64,000 nucleotides of DNA, taken from NCBI RefSeq assembly GCF_012911935.1, contig NZ_JAAXLA010000025.1, positions 19,568-83,567 of the forward strand, in the 5' to 3' direction. Position numbers and translations under genes: made by a program. This document shows positions 32,777 through 42,937 of the stretch, one piece after another. The notes beneath the pieces were generated by a model. It did not search any database and had not been told where the DNA came from. It was given only the letters and a program-made list of their open reading frames with translations. This DNA is from Pseudonocardia acidicola (lineage in GTDB: Bacteria > Actinomycetota > Actinomycetes > Mycobacteriales > Pseudonocardiaceae). Every line of letters begins with the position of its first letter. Position 1 is the first letter of the stretch.

Positions 32777-34951
32777 TTACTCGATGGTACGCCGCCAGAG
32801 CTCCGGGACCCACTCAGCGGGACCGGCATCACCGAACCACCGGCCCTGTCCGAGGTCGCAGCCGAGCCGGGCGAGCCGGTCCGCCTGGACGACGGTCTCC
32901 ACCCATTCGGCCGTCACCTCCAGGCCGAGAGCGTGTGCCATCTCGACGAGGGCACGCACGATGCTCTCGTCCATCGGATCGGCGGCCGGATGCCGTAGCC
33001 CGTCGATGAACGAGCCGTCGATCTTCAGCGCGTGCACCGGCAGCCGGCGCAGCCAGGCCAGGCTGGAGTAGCCGGTGCCGAAGTCGTCGAGGGCGAGCCG
33101 CACCCCGGCGGCGCGCAGCGCGCTCAGCGCGTCGAGCGCGGCCGGCTCGTCGCGGAGCACGGCCTGCTCGGTGATCTCCAGCTGCAGCCGGTCCGGGGGG
33201 AGCCCGGTCTCCCCGAGAACCCCGATCACCCGGCGCACCCACCCCGGCTCGATGAGCTGCACCGGGGAGACGTTGACGCTCACGTACGGCGTGTCCGAGC
33301 CGAGCTCGGACCACCAGGCCGCGGCGTACCGGCAGGCCTCGGCGAGCACCCAGTGCCCGAGCTGGACGATCGCCCCGCTGTGTTCGGCGAGCTCGATGAA
33401 CCGTCCCGGGCCCAGCAGCCCCTGCTGCGGGTGCTGCCAGCGGACCAGCGCCTCCACCCCACGGATGCGCCCGTCGCAGAGCCCGACCAGCGGCTGGAAC
33501 GCGAGCCGGAACTCCCCACGGTCGACACCGCCGCGCATGCCCGCGAGCAGCGCGAATCGGGCCGCCTCCCCGGCGTCGCGCTCGGGATCGAACACCACCC
33601 GGCGCCCACCGCCGTGCGCCTTGGCCCAGGACAGCGCGACGTCGGCGGCCCGCATCAGCTCCTCGGGGCAGGCCCCGTCGATCGCGGTCTCGGTGACACC
33701 GATGCTGGCCGACACGCTCAGCCCGTGCCCGGCGACGAGGAACGGCGAGGCGAGGGCGGCGAGCAGCCGGTCGGCCAGCCGGCACATCTCGTCGAGCCCC
33801 TCGGGATCGACGACGAGCACCGCGAACTCGTCGCCGCCGGTCCGGGTGACCAGGTGCGGGCCGGCGGCCATCTGCAGCCGGCCCGCCACCGCGAGCAGCA
33901 GCTGGTCGCCGACCTGGTGGCCGAGACTGTCGTTGATGGCCTTGAAGCCGTCCACGTCGAGCGCGCAGAGCCCGACCCGCTCAGCCATGTCCGGGGCGAA
34001 CGCCTGGCGCAGCCGCTGCTCGGTGAGCACCCGGTTCGGCAGCTTGGTGAGCCGGTCCTGGGAGGAGGCCTGTTCGAGCCGGGAGCGCAGCCGGTGGCGC
34101 TCGGAGACGTCCTGCACCACGGCGATGATGTGGCTGGGCCTGCCGTCGTCGTCGCGGACGAGCGAGCCGGTGACGTGCGTCCACACGACCAGTTCGTCGG
34201 GCCGGACGAGGCGCACGTCGACGCTGAGGGTGTCCGGGTCGCCCGCGCGCAGCCGGTGGTAGCTGTCGATGAACGCGGCGGCGTCGTCCGGGTGCACGAA
34301 GTCGGTGATCGGCCGTGGCAGGTCGGGGCGCTCGAGCAGGCCGAACAGCCGGCACAGCGCCGGGTTGAGGTCGAGCACCTCACCCTCGAGGCCGCCGATG
34401 GCGATGCCGACCGGCCCCTGCATGTAGAGCGTCCGGTAGTGGATCTCGCCGTTGGCCAGGGCGCGCGAGACGTGCTCCTCCGGGCAGGGTCCGGCGCGGA
34501 GCAGATCCTGCTGCTCACGGTGCGCCCGCTCGCGGACCGCGCCGGCGAAGCCGGCGGCGAGCTCGTCGAGCGCGGCGGTGAGCCGGCGGATGCCCTCCGA
34601 CCCGGCCGGACCGCCGAGGGCCACCGGCCCCTCCCGGCGCAACAGGCCCAGGGTGGCCGGCAGCACGTCCTCGGGCGTCGGCCCCGGGCCACCGAGCACG
34701 TCGCCGTTGTACCCGGAACCGAGCAGCGCCGCCCCGATCGGACGCGCCGCGATGGGCCAGAACGGTTCCGCCCGCAGCGCGGCCGACAACCGCCGCAGCA
34801 GCGGCCGAAGCCGCGCCCGCACGGCCGGGTCGTCCGGCCAGAGCTGGTCCGCCCACCGCCCGGCCAGCACGTCGATCGGATCGCCGCCGGCGGCTGCGTG
34901 CGGTGCGGTCATCGAGCCCAGCGGGTCCGGGAGGCTGCGTGCTGCGACCAC
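32777..34951 (-). CDS. PAS-GGDEF-EAL protein (bifunctional c-di-GMP signalling candidate)
   Basis: A 724-residue cytoplasmic protein. After a ~150-residue N-terminal region come a PAS domain (about 170-290), a GGDEF domain with an intact active loop (RTGGDEFAVLV, near residue 372) and an EAL domain (about 480-720). EAL, LEITEQAVL and LDDFGTGYSSL are present, but the later EGVET segment reads EWVET and the QGY-x-F segment reads QGRWFG, so phosphodiesterase activity may be impaired. GTG 34951 has GGGAGG 7 nt upstream. It lies 28 nt upstream of purF on the same strand. Confidence 0.88.
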   Translation of the reverse strand: MVAARSLPDPLGSMTAPHAAAGGDPIDVLAGRWADQLWPDDPAVRARLRPLLRRLSAALRAEPFWPIAARPIGAALLGSGYNGDVLGGPGPTPEDVLPATLGLLRREGPVALGGPAGSEGIRRLTAALDELAAGFAGAVRERAHREQQDLLRAGPCPEEHVSRALANGEIHYRTLYMQGPVGIAIGGLEGEVLDLNPALCRLFGLLERPDLPRPITDFVHPDDAAAFIDSYHRLRAGDPDTLSVDVRLVRPDELVVWTHVTGSLVRDDDGRPSHIIAVVQDVSERHRLRSRLEQASSQDRLTKLPNRVLTEQRLRQAFAPDMAERVGLCALDVDGFKAINDSLGHQVGDQLLLAVAGRLQMAAGPHLVTRTGGDEFAVLVVDPEGLDEMCRLADRLLAALASPFLVAGHGLSVSASIGVTETAIDGACPEELMRAADVALSWAKAHGGGRRVVFDPERDAGEAARFALLAGMRGGVDRGEFRLAFQPLVGLCDGRIRGVEALVRWQHPQQGLLGPGRFIELAEHSGAIVQLGHWVLAEACRYAAAWWSELGSDTPYVSVNVSPVQLIEPGWVRRVIGVLGETGLPPDRLQLEITEQAVLRDEPAALDALSALRAAGVRLALDDFGTGYSSLAWLRRLPVHALKIDGSFIDGLRHPAADPMDESIVRALVEMAHALGLEVTAEWVETVVQADRLARLGCDLGQGRWFGDAGPAEWVPELWRRTIE

Positions 34952-35080
34952 GCTGCCACCTCCCATCGCCCGTTCGGTCCGCCCGGTTCCCGATCGGCGT
35001 AATTTTCGACCCCCTGTTGCCATTACGCCACTACCAGGTGCCCCGGATCATCCGATCGGTGACCACAGGAAAGCTGATTG

Positions 35081-35425
35081 TCAACGCAATGGCAGGAATG
35101 GGGCGATATCCGCAGCGCGCGTTCCCGACGCCGCGAGCACCCCGTCGCGGACCGCATCATCCCAGGTCAAGGTGCCCATGGCGAGGCCGAGCCAGGTGCG
35201 CGGATCGGCCTCGACGACATTCGGCGGCGTGCCCCGGCCGTGCCGCGGGCCCTCGATGCACTGAATCGCCCCGTATGGCGGAACTCGCACCTCGACGCTG
35301 CGGCCGGGCGCGGCGGTCGCCAGCGCCGTCAGACTCTCCTTCACCGCGGCACGCAGCAGCGCCCGGTCCGGTTCGGGGCCGCCGGCCAGCCAGGCGGCCA
35401 CCGCGGCCACCGGGTCCTCGGTCAT
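35081..35425 (-). CDS. sterol-carrier-like family protein
   Basis: A 114-residue protein with the pattern of the actinobacterial sterol carrier family encoded between purF and purL (M. tuberculosis Rv0807): [16 protein letters not shown] and [20 protein letters not shown], the latter typical of SCP2-like domains. It may bind a lipid or small ligand; the ligand is unknown. ATG 35425 lies 43 nt after the purL stop on the same strand, so it is probably co-transcribed with purL. Confidence 0.82.
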   Translation of the reverse strand: MTEDPVAAVAAWLAGGPEPDRALLRAAVKESLTALATAAPGRSVEVRVPPYGAIQCIEGPRHGRGTPPNVVEADPRTWLGLAMGTLTWDDAVRDGVLAASGTRAADIAPFLPLR

Positions 35426-35468
35426 GCCGGCGACGGTAGCCGGGACAGCCGGGGCGATGGCGGCGGGC

Positions 35469-37754
35469 TCAGGCACCGGCCCCGAACAGCGCCGGCAGCG
35501 TGCCCTCCCACGCCGCGCGCAGCTCGTCGAGCGGCATCGTGGGCAGCCCGGCGATGTCGAGCGCGCCCCCGCCGACCGTCCCGAGCCGCGTGCCCGCCAC
35601 CCCGGCCTCGGCGGCCCGGGCGAGGAACGCGTCGGCGTCGGCCGCGGCCACGCTGACCAGGACACGCCCGGACGACTCGGAGAACAGCGCGACGAACGGG
35701 TCGAGGTCCGCGGGCAGCTCCAGAGCGGCACCGTGCCCGCCGACGAGCGACGCCTCGACGAGCGCCTGCGCCAAGCCGCCGTCGGACAGGTCGTGGGCGC
35801 CGCTCAGCAGGCCGTCGCCGGCGGCCGCCGCCAGCAGCGTGGCGAGGCGCTGCTCGGCGGCCAGGTCGACGACCGGCGGGCGGCCACCGAGGTGGCCGTG
35901 CACCACGTTCGCCCACTCACTGCCGCCGAGCTCGTCGGCCGTCGTGCCGAGCAGCACCACGACGTCTCCGTCGCGGGTGAACCCCGAGCGCACCCGCTTC
36001 GCCACGTCCTCGATCACGCCGAGGACACCGATGACCGGGGTGGGCAGGATCGCGCGGTCGCCGGTCTGGTTGTAGAAGCTGACGTTGCCGCCGGTCACCG
36101 GGATGCCCAGAGCCGCGCAGCCGTCGGCCAGCCCACGCACCGCCTCGGAGAACTGCCACATCACGTGCGGGTCCTCCGGCGAGCCGAAGTTCAGGCAGTT
36201 CGTCACCGCGGCCGGCACAGCGCCGGCGACGGCCACGTTGCGGTAGGCCTCGGCGAGCGCGAGCTGGGCGCCGGTGTACGGGTCGAGCGCGACGAACCGG
36301 GCGTTGCAGTCGGTGGCCACCGCGACGCCACGGCCGGTGCTCTCGTCGATGCGGACCACGCCGGAGTCGGCGGGCTGGGCGGCCGCGGTGTTACCACGCA
36401 CGTAGCGGTCGTACTGGTCGGTGACCCAGGCCCGGCTGCACAGGTTCGGCGAGGCGGCCATCCGCAGGATCTCGTCCCTCAGCTCGGACGGCGCGGCGGG
36501 CCGCGGCAGCCGGTGGGCCGAGTCGGCGATCAGCGCGTCCTGCGTGGCCGAGCGCTCGACGGGGCGGTGGTAGACCGGTCCGTCGTGGGCGACGGTGCGC
36601 GGCGGCACGTCGACGACGGTCTCGCCGTGCCAGGTGATCACCAGCCGGTCGCCGTCGGTGACCTCGCCGATCACGGTGGCCAGGACGTCCCACTTGCGGC
36701 ACACGGCCATGAACGCGTCGACATCCGCGGGGCGCACCACCGCACACATGCGCTCCTGGGACTCGCTCGACAGGATCTCCGCGGGGGTCATCCCGGTGGC
36801 GCGCAGCGGCACCGCGTCGAGGTCGATGTGCATGCCGCCGTCACCGGCACTGGCCAGCTCGGAGGTCGCGCAGGACAGGCCGGCGCCGCCGAGGTCCTGG
36901 ATGCCGACGACGAGCCCGGCGTGGAACAGCTCGAGGCAGCACTCGATGAGGACCTTCTCGGTGAACGGGTCGCCCACCTGCACGCTGGGCAGCTTCTTCT
37001 GCCCGGTCCCCGAACCGTCGAAGGTCTCCGAGGCCAGCACCGACACGCCGCCGATGCCGTCGAGCCCGGTCCGCGCCCCGAACAGAACGATCTTGTTGCC
37101 GGTCCCGGACGCGAACGCCAGGTGCAGGTCCTCGACCCGCATGGAGCCCACGCACAGCGCGTTGACCAGCGGGTTGCCGGCATAGCCCTCGTCGAAGACG
37201 ACCTCGCCCCCGACGTTGGGCAGGCCCAGGCAGTTGCCGTAGCCGCCCACCCCCGCGACGACGCCGGGCAGCACCCGCGCGGTGTCGGGGGCGTCGGCCG
37301 GGCCGAAGCGCAGCGGGTCGGCCACCGCGATCGGGCGGGCCCCCATGGCCATGATGTCGCGGACGATGCCGCCGACACCGGTCGCCGCACCCTGGTACGG
37401 CTCCACATAGGACGGGTGGTTGTGCGACTCGACCTTGAACGTGACCGCCCAGCCGTCACCGACGTCGACGACACCGGCGTTCTCGCCGATCCCGGCGAGC
37501 ATCTTCTCCCGCATCGCGTCGGTGGTGGTCTCGCCGAAGTACTTCAGGTGCACCTTGGAGGACTTGTAGGAGCAGTGCTCGCTCCACATGACCGAGTACA
37601 TGGCCAGCTCCGCGTCGGTGGGCCGGCGGCCGAGGATCTCCCGGATGCGCTCGTACTCGTCGTCCTTGAGACCCAGCTCACGGTAGGGCTGGGGCTGGTC
37701 GGGGGTGGTGAATGCCTGGTCGACGCTGTCCACATGCGGGGCGATACCGGTCAC
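35469..37754 (-). CDS. purL: phosphoribosylformylglycinamidine synthase, large subunit
   Basis: A 761-residue short-type PurL that works with PurQ and PurS to convert FGAR to FGAM with ATP and glutamine. Typical segments are [61 protein letters not shown] and [14 protein letters not shown] 37754 lies 7 nt after a TAGGCT -10 box, so it is translated from a leaderless message. The rest of the complex (purQ, purS) is encoded 4 kb away beyond a signalling operon. Confidence 0.96.
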   Translation of the reverse strand: MTGIAPHVDSVDQAFTTPDQPQPYRELGLKDDEYERIREILGRRPTDAELAMYSVMWSEHCSYKSSKVHLKYFGETTTDAMREKMLAGIGENAGVVDVGDGWAVTFKVESHNHPSYVEPYQGAATGVGGIVRDIMAMGARPIAVADPLRFGPADAPDTARVLPGVVAGVGGYGNCLGLPNVGGEVVFDEGYAGNPLVNALCVGSMRVEDLHLAFASGTGNKIVLFGARTGLDGIGGVSVLASETFDGSGTGQKKLPSVQVGDPFTEKVLIECCLELFHAGLVVGIQDLGGAGLSCATSELASAGDGGMHIDLDAVPLRATGMTPAEILSSESQERMCAVVRPADVDAFMAVCRKWDVLATVIGEVTDGDRLVITWHGETVVDVPPRTVAHDGPVYHRPVERSATQDALIADSAHRLPRPAAPSELRDEILRMAASPNLCSRAWVTDQYDRYVRGNTAAAQPADSGVVRIDESTGRGVAVATDCNARFVALDPYTGAQLALAEAYRNVAVAGAVPAAVTNCLNFGSPEDPHVMWQFSEAVRGLADGCAALGIPVTGGNVSFYNQTGDRAILPTPVIGVLGVIEDVAKRVRSGFTRDGDVVVLLGTTADELGGSEWANVVHGHLGGRPPVVDLAAEQRLATLLAAAAGDGLLSGAHDLSDGGLAQALVEASLVGGHGAALELPADLDPFVALFSESSGRVLVSVAAADADAFLARAAEAGVAGTRLGTVGGGALDIAGLPTMPLDELRAAWEGTLPALFGAGA

Positions 37755-37761
37755 GATGACC

Positions 37762-37767
37762 AGCCTA
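37762..37767 (-). promoter_or_regulatory. -10 box of purL (leaderless)
   Basis: TAGGCT on the minus strand, 7 nt before the GTG start of purL. The same hexamer at nearly the same distance precedes purS and purB. Confidence 0.65.
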
Positions 37768-37836
37768 AACGGGCCGAGCCGGCCGGGGCCGGGGCCCGAG
37801 ACCCGGGTCACCGGATGGACTGGTCACCCCGGCGTC

Positions 37837-38289
37837 TCAGCTGATCGCGGATCCGCCCGGCAACTGCACGACGCTGACGAAGAAGTGGTCGATCTGCTTG
37901 ATCGCCTCGATGAACCCCTCGAAGTCGACCGGCTTGGTGACGTAGGCGTTAGCGTGCAACTGGTAGCTGCGCAGTACGTCCTCCTCGGCCTGCGAGGTGG
38001 TCAGCACGATCACCGGGATGTACGCGAGGTCCGGGTCGGCCTTGACCTCGGCGAGCACCTCGCGGCCGTCGCGGCGCGGCAGGTTCAGGTCGAGCAGGAT
38101 GAGGTCGGGACGCGGCGCGTCGGCGTACGGCGGCTCGTTGCGCAGGTAGGAGAGCGCGGCGGCGCCGTCGGTCACCACGTCGAGCCGGTTGTGCAGGTAC
38201 TCGTCGAAGGCCTCCCGGGTCATCAGCACGTCGCCCGGGTCGTCCTCGACGAGCAACACGTTGATCACCCGTACCTGGTCGTCTGTCAC
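37837..38289 (-). CDS. single-domain response regulator (Rcp1-like)
   Basis: A 150-residue receiver protein without an output domain. The acidic pocket VLLVEDDPGD, the phospho-acceptor Asp in ILLDLNLPRRDG, the Thr in VIVLTTS and the Lys in YVTKPVDF are all present. The GDVLMTREAF pattern is typical of Rcp1-type regulators paired with phytochrome-like kinases. Its GTG overlaps the histidine kinase stop (GTGA). It is the last gene of the three-gene signalling operon. Confidence 0.9.
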   Translation of the reverse strand: MTDDQVRVINVLLVEDDPGDVLMTREAFDEYLHNRLDVVTDGAAALSYLRNEPPYADAPRPDLILLDLNLPRRDGREVLAEVKADPDLAYIPVIVLTTSQAEEDVLRSYQLHANAYVTKPVDFEGFIEAIKQIDHFFVSVVQLPGGSAIS

Positions 38290-39950
38290 GAGACACTCTC
38301 CTTGTCGGAAGCGACGTCGGCGGCAGCCGGGGAACCGTCCGCCGACGGGGGCCCGGCCGGCGCGGCAGCGGGCAGGGTGAACGTGATGGTGGTGCCGGGC
38401 TCCGGGCGCGGATCGGTGTCCACCCAGATCCGGCCGCCGTGGAACTCGACGATCTTCTTGGCCAGCGCGAGGCCGATCCCGGTCCCGGCGTAGACGTCCC
38501 GGGCGTGCAGTCGCTGGAAGATCACGAAGACCTTCTCGGCGTACTCGGGTTCGATGCCGATCCCGTTGTCGCGCACGGTGATCTCCCAGCCGGGCTCCGG
38601 GGCATCCACCGGGCGGGCCGTCACGTGGACCTGCGGGGACACCCCCTCCCGGTGGAACTTCAACGCGTTGCCGATGAGATTGGCGAACAACTGGCGCAGC
38701 AGCCCGGGGTCGCCGGAGACCTCCGGCAACTCACCGACGACGACCTCGCCGTCGATCTCGGACCGCAGGGTCTCCTGCTGACCGGCCGCGGCATCGGCCA
38801 GCGGGCCCAGCGCCACCGGGACGAACCCCGACGTCGTGCGGCCGACCCGGGAGAACGCCAGCAGATCGTTGATCAGCCGCTGCATGCGCTGCGCGCCGTC
38901 GACGGCGAAATCGATGTACTGGTCGGCACGCTCGTCGAGCTTGTCGCCGTAGCGGCGTTGCAGCAACTGGCAGAAGCTGGAGACCTTGCGCAGCGGCTCC
39001 TGCAGGTCGTGGCTGGCCACGTAGGCGAACTGCTCCAGATCGTGGTTCGACCGCTCCAGATCCCGGGTCTGCTCGTCGAGGCGCCGGTTGGTCTCCTGCA
39101 GCAGGTCCAGCTCACGCAGGATGTGCATCCGCATCGCGTCGACGTCCCCGCCGAGCTCGACGATCTCGCGGGGGCCGCTGCCCTCGACCGTCTGCTGGAC
39201 GTCGCCGGAGACCACCCCGCGGACCTGGCCGGCCAACCGGGAGATCGGTCGCAGCACCGCGGACCGCAGCCCGATGCTCGCCGCGATCAGGAAGGCGGCC
39301 ATCACCACCGCGACCGCGATGCCCACGCCGGTCACGAACGCGGCCGCCCGGTCCAGCCGAGCACGCGCGGCGACGCGCTGCTGCTCGAGGTCGGTCGACA
39401 GTTTCACACTGGCGGCTCGCACGTCGTCGAACAGCGTCTTGCCGTTGTCCGCCGCCGCGACGGGCGTACCGGCGCCGCCCCGGGTGGCTGCGATCGCCGG
39501 CTCGGCGTATCCGGTGCGCCAGGCGGCCGCGGCCGCCTCGACGGCGTCCACATCGGAGGCCAGACCGGGGATCCCGCCCTGCGCCTCCAGCCTGCGCAGG
39601 GCGGCGACGGTCTGCTCCTCGGCGGCGCGACCGCTGGTGTACGGGGTGAGGAACTCCTCGCTGCCGGTCAGGCTGAACCCGCGCACCCCGGTCTCCTGGT
39701 CGAGGAGTGCGGCCGACAACTGCTGGCTGGTCCGGACCGCGGGCCCGATCTGGTCCAGCAGATTCGTCCGCGCCTGACCCAGCCTGGTCAGCGCGAGCGT
39801 GCCGAGCAGCACCGCGACCAGCCCGAACAGCGCCGCCGCCCCGGCGACGATGCCGAACACCCGGCGTATCGGCCAGTGCCGGCCGGTGTCCCCGGAGCCG
39901 TCGCCGCGCAGCCGCACCAGCCGCCGGCCGCCGGCCTCGGATTCGCTCAC
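38286..39950 (-). CDS. CHASE3-HAMP sensor histidine kinase
   Basis: A 554-residue membrane kinase. A first membrane helix (about 32-54), a CHASE3 extracytoplasmic domain (LLDQETGVRGFSLTGSEEFL, to about 200), a second helix (about 205-228), HAMP and a coiled linker are followed by HisKA with the phospho-acceptor His in YVASHDLQEPLRKV. The HATPase domain has NLIGNALKFH, DNGIGIEPEY and GTGIGLALAKKIVEFHGG. Both gene ends overlap neighbours by 4 nt. It probably phosphorylates the adjacent receivers. The stimulus is unknown. Confidence 0.92.
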   Translation of the reverse strand: MSESEAGGRRLVRLRGDGSGDTGRHWPIRRVFGIVAGAAALFGLVAVLLGTLALTRLGQARTNLLDQIGPAVRTSQQLSAALLDQETGVRGFSLTGSEEFLTPYTSGRAAEEQTVAALRRLEAQGGIPGLASDVDAVEAAAAAWRTGYAEPAIAATRGGAGTPVAAADNGKTLFDDVRAASVKLSTDLEQQRVAARARLDRAAAFVTGVGIAVAVVMAAFLIAASIGLRSAVLRPISRLAGQVRGVVSGDVQQTVEGSGPREIVELGGDVDAMRMHILRELDLLQETNRRLDEQTRDLERSNHDLEQFAYVASHDLQEPLRKVSSFCQLLQRRYGDKLDERADQYIDFAVDGAQRMQRLINDLLAFSRVGRTTSGFVPVALGPLADAAAGQQETLRSEIDGEVVVGELPEVSGDPGLLRQLFANLIGNALKFHREGVSPQVHVTARPVDAPEPGWEITVRDNGIGIEPEYAEKVFVIFQRLHARDVYAGTGIGLALAKKIVEFHGGRIWVDTDPRPEPGTTITFTLPAAAPAGPPSADGSPAAADVASDKESVS

Positions 39951-41140
39951 GGCGTTCCGCCCGGCCGGGTCCGGGCCGCGGAGAGCAGCAGGATCGCCAC
40001 GTCATCCACCAACGGGCCGCCGTTGATCTCCTGCACGCGTTCGACCAGCCGCCCGGGAAGGTCCTCGAGAGCCGTGTCGCGCTCCTCGCCCAGCAGGGTC
40101 AACAGCCCTTCCTCCCACAGCGGTTCCTCGGGGTCGGTGCCGCGGCCCTCGATCAGGCCGTCGGTGTAGAGCAGCAGCGCCCAGTCGGGGTCGAGCCGCA
40201 GCCGGGTCGGCTCCCACTCGGCCTGCGCCGCGATACCCAGCGGCAGCCCGACCTGCGGGCGCCGGGTGCACGGTTGCGGGCGCAGCGACACCGGCGCCGG
40301 ATGCCCGGCCAGCCGGACCAGCGCCTCATCAGGGCCGTCGGGGCCCGGCCCGATCGCGACCGTGCAGACCGTGGTGAACAGCATGCGGTCGTGCCGCTCG
40401 CTGACGAAGACCTCCTGCAGCTTGGGCAGCAGCTGGGGCTCGTCCACCCCGGCGAGCACCAGCGCTCGCCACGACACCCGCAGCAGCGCGCCCAGCGCGG
40501 CCTCGTCCGGGCCGTGCCCGCAGACGTCGCCGACGATCGCGTGCACCGTGCCCGACGGACCGAGCACCGCGTCGAAGAAGTCGCCGCCGATCACCGAGCG
40601 GGTCCGCCCCGACCGATAGAAGGACCGGGCCGCGACACCGCTGCCGGCCAGCAGCGGCGAGGGCAGCAGCCCGCGTTCCAGGCGCACCGACTCGGCGGCG
40701 GCCAACTGCTCCTCACGCAGCCGGACCAGGCTGGCCTCGGCGCGACGGCGCTCGACGGCGTAGCGGATGGCCCGGATCAGCACCGCGCCGTCGGCCTTGC
40801 CCTTGACCAGGTAGTCCTGCGCGCCGACGGCGACCGCGGCGATCCCGAGGTGCTCGTCGTCGAGGCCGGTGAGCACGCAGACCGCGGCGACCGGGTCGAC
40901 GTGCAGGATGTCGCGCAGCCCGTCCAGTCCGCTGCTGCCGGGGACGTTCAGGTCCAGCAGGACGCAGTCGGCCTGGGGCAGCAGGCCCTGCTCGAGGACC
41001 TCCGCGACGGAACCGGCGACGGTCAGCCGGATCTCCGGATCCACCTCGGCGAGCAGTTCCTGCACCAGGAAGACGTCACCTGGATCGTCCTCGACCAGCA
41101 GCACCCGATGGCTCGCCTCTGCGGGCAGGGGTCGAGTCAC
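39947..41140 (-). CDS. receiver-PP2C (SpoIIE-type) phosphatase
   Basis: A 397-residue protein: N-terminal receiver domain (VLLVEDDPGDVF, phospho-Asp in VLLDLNVPGSSG, Lys in YLVKGKADG), a helical linker, then a SpoIIE/PP2C Ser phosphatase domain (about 165-385) with metal-binding Asp residues in GGDFFDA, GDVCGHGPDEA and LYTDGLIEGR. Such RsbU-like enzymes dephosphorylate anti-sigma antagonists in partner-switching stress pathways. It is the first gene of the operon; GTG 41140 has GGAGGAGG upstream. No anti-sigma partner is in the window. Confidence 0.9.
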   Translation of the reverse strand: MTRPLPAEASHRVLLVEDDPGDVFLVQELLAEVDPEIRLTVAGSVAEVLEQGLLPQADCVLLDLNVPGSSGLDGLRDILHVDPVAAVCVLTGLDDEHLGIAAVAVGAQDYLVKGKADGAVLIRAIRYAVERRRAEASLVRLREEQLAAAESVRLERGLLPSPLLAGSGVAARSFYRSGRTRSVIGGDFFDAVLGPSGTVHAIVGDVCGHGPDEAALGALLRVSWRALVLAGVDEPQLLPKLQEVFVSERHDRMLFTTVCTVAIGPGPDGPDEALVRLAGHPAPVSLRPQPCTRRPQVGLPLGIAAQAEWEPTRLRLDPDWALLLYTDGLIEGRGTDPEEPLWEEGLLTLLGEERDTALEDLPGRLVERVQEINGGPLVDDVAILLLSAARTRPGGTP

Positions 41141-41235
41141 GGTCGGCCGTCCTCCTCCCGGGCAGCGGCATGCGGACGCGTCAGCCTAGAGCGACTGATA
41201 CACCGATTGCCGGATGAGGCCGGGGCCGGGATGAG

Positions 41236-41907
41236 TCAGACCTTCGCGACGGCCGTCAGCACCGAGCGGAAGAGACCGAGACCGTCGGCGGACGGGCCGG
41301 TCAGCGGGTCGATGGCGTGCTCGGGGTGCGGCATCAGGCCGACGACGCGGCCGTCGGCCGAGGCGATCCCGGCGATGTCGGACATCGCGCCGTTCGGGTT
41401 GGCGCCGGCGTAGCGGAACACCACCCGGCCCTGCGCCTCCAGCTCGGCCAGCGTCGCCGCGTCGGCGACGTAGCGGCCCTCACCGGACTTCAGCGGCACC
41501 ACGATCTCGTCGCCCGCGGTGTAGCCGCTGGTCCATGCGGTGGCCGCGGACTCCACCCGCAGCCGCTGGTCACGACACACGAAGTGCAGCCCGGCGTTGC
41601 GGACCAGCGCGCCCGGCAGCAGCCCGGCCTCGCAGAGGATCTGGAAGCCGTTGCAGATGCCCAGCACAGGCATCCCGCGCCGGGCCGCGTCGACGACCTC
41701 GGTCATGATCGGCGCAAGGCTCGCGATGGCCCCGGCGCGCAGATAGTCGCCGTAGGAGAACCCTCCGGGCACGACCACCGCGTCGACTTCACGCAGGTCG
41801 TGGTCGGCGTGCCAGAGCGCGACCGGGTCGGCACCGGCGTGGCGGACCGCGCGGGCCGCGTCGACGTCGTCGAGGGTGCCGGGGAAAGTGATGACCCCGA
41901 TCTTCAT
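41236..41907 (-). CDS. purQ: phosphoribosylformylglycinamidine synthase, glutaminase subunit
   Basis: A 223-residue class I glutamine amidotransferase that supplies ammonia to PurL. The nucleophile Cys is in [11 protein letters not shown], the catalytic His in LMPHPEHA with the following Glu, and the start [11 protein letters not shown] is typical. It is coupled to purS by an ATGA overlap. Confidence 0.97.
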   Translation of the reverse strand: MKIGVITFPGTLDDVDAARAVRHAGADPVALWHADHDLREVDAVVVPGGFSYGDYLRAGAIASLAPIMTEVVDAARRGMPVLGICNGFQILCEAGLLPGALVRNAGLHFVCRDQRLRVESAATAWTSGYTAGDEIVVPLKSGEGRYVADAATLAELEAQGRVVFRYAGANPNGAMSDIAGIASADGRVVGLMPHPEHAIDPLTGPSADGLGLFRSVLTAVAKV

Positions 41908-42137
41908 ACCCGGGTCACCGTCCAGTCCTCGATCACCGGGTTCGCCAGCAGGCTGCCGGCGATGCGGTGCAGGGTCTCGTCGTCGACGGAGTCGTCGACG
42001 ACGAGTTCGAAGTGCTTGCCCTGCCGGACGTCGGCCACCCCGGCCACACCGATCCGGGAGAGCGCGCGGGAAACCGCCTGACCCTGCGGGTCCAGGATCT
42101 CCGGCTTGGGCATCACGTCCACCACGACTCTGGCCAC
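41904..42137 (-). CDS. purS: phosphoribosylformylglycinamidine synthase subunit PurS
   Basis: A 77-residue structural subunit of the PurLQS complex. [19 protein letters not shown] and [16 protein letters not shown] are characteristic. GTG 42137 lies 7 nt after a TAGGCT -10 box, so the message is leaderless and longer upstream frames are not used. Confidence 0.96.
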   Translation of the reverse strand: MARVVVDVMPKPEILDPQGQAVSRALSRIGVAGVADVRQGKHFELVVDDSVDDETLHRIAGSLLANPVIEDWTVTRV

Positions 42138-42144
42138 GCCTTGC

Positions 42145-42150
42145 AGCCTA
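42145..42150 (-). promoter_or_regulatory. -10 box of purSQ (leaderless)
   Basis: TAGGCT on the minus strand, 7 nt before the purS GTG, identical in sequence and spacing to the purL box. Confidence 0.65.
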
Positions 42151-42212
42151 CGGTGAACCCGGGTGCCGCCGCGGCGACCGGGCCGTGAGGCTCCTGACAA
42201 CCCGACCACCCC

Positions 42213-42243
42213 CGCGAGTCGCCCTTTTCGGGAGGGCGAGTCG
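42213..42243 (+). repeat. 22-nt-periodic CGCGAGTCG repeat (copy at purS)
   Basis: CGCGAGTCG at 42213 is followed exactly 22 nt later by GGCGAGTCG at 42235; the spacer contains CCCTTTTCGGG. The same core, period and T-rich centre recur in the array at 54758-54845. It lies in the purS/MBL-fold intergenic region. Confidence 0.6.
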
Positions 42244-42286
42244 ACACATCCGGGTGACGCGGGCGCCGCAGCGGAGGACAGTATGC

Positions 42287-42922
42287 GTGGTGCAGATCAC
42301 ACACTACGGCCACTCCTGCGTGCTGCTCGACACCGGCTCGACGCGGCTGTTGCTCGACCCGGGGACCTTGTCCGAGGGGTTCGAGGGCGTGACCGGGCTG
42401 GACGCCGTCCTGATCACCCATCAGCACTTCGACCACCTCGACACCGAGCGGCTTCCCGCGCTGATGCGCGGCAACCCGGGCGCGCGGCTGATCGTCGACT
42501 CCGGCAGCGCGGCGCAGCTGGGCGGCCTCGACCACGAGGTGGCCACCCCCGGGCAGACGCTGGACGTGGCCGGGACGCGCGTCGAGGTGCTGGGCGGGGA
42601 CCACGCGGTGCTGCACCCGGACATCCCGATGATCCCGAACAACGCCTACCTGGTCGACGGCACGCACCTGCACCCCGGCGACGCGTTCACCCCGGCGTCC
42701 GGGCCGGTGGAGGTGCTGTTCGTACCGGCCGGGGCACCGTGGCTCAAGGTCGGCGAGGCCATCGACTACCTCCGCGCGGTCGCCCCGCGCACCGCGGTGC
42801 CGATCCATCAGGCGGTGCTGTCCGCACCGGGGCAGCAGTTCCACTTCCAGCTGTTGGAGAACCTGGGTCCGAAGCAGACGACGATGCGGGTGCTGACCCC
42901 CGGTGAGGCCACCACGCTCTGA
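42287..42922 (+). CDS. metallo-beta-lactamase fold metal-dependent hydrolase
   Basis: A 211-residue MBL-fold protein similar to UPF0173-type hydrolases. It starts VVQITHYGHSCVLLD, with the dinuclear metal motif THQHFDHLD (HxHxDH) near residue 45 and further His residues in GGDHAVLHPD and VPIHQAVL. The substrate is unknown; phosphodiester or lactone hydrolysis is typical of the fold. GTG 42287 has GGAGG 9 nt upstream. It is divergent from purSQ. Confidence 0.88.
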   Translation: MVQITHYGHSCVLLDTGSTRLLLDPGTLSEGFEGVTGLDAVLITHQHFDHLDTERLPALMRGNPGARLIVDSGSAAQLGGLDHEVATPGQTLDVAGTRVEVLGGDHAVLHPDIPMIPNNAYLVDGTHLHPGDAFTPASGPVEVLFVPAGAPWLKVGEAIDYLRAVAPRTAVPIHQAVLSAPGQQFHFQLLENLGPKQTTMRVLTPGEATTL

Positions 42923-42937
42923 CCCCGCCGAAGAGCC

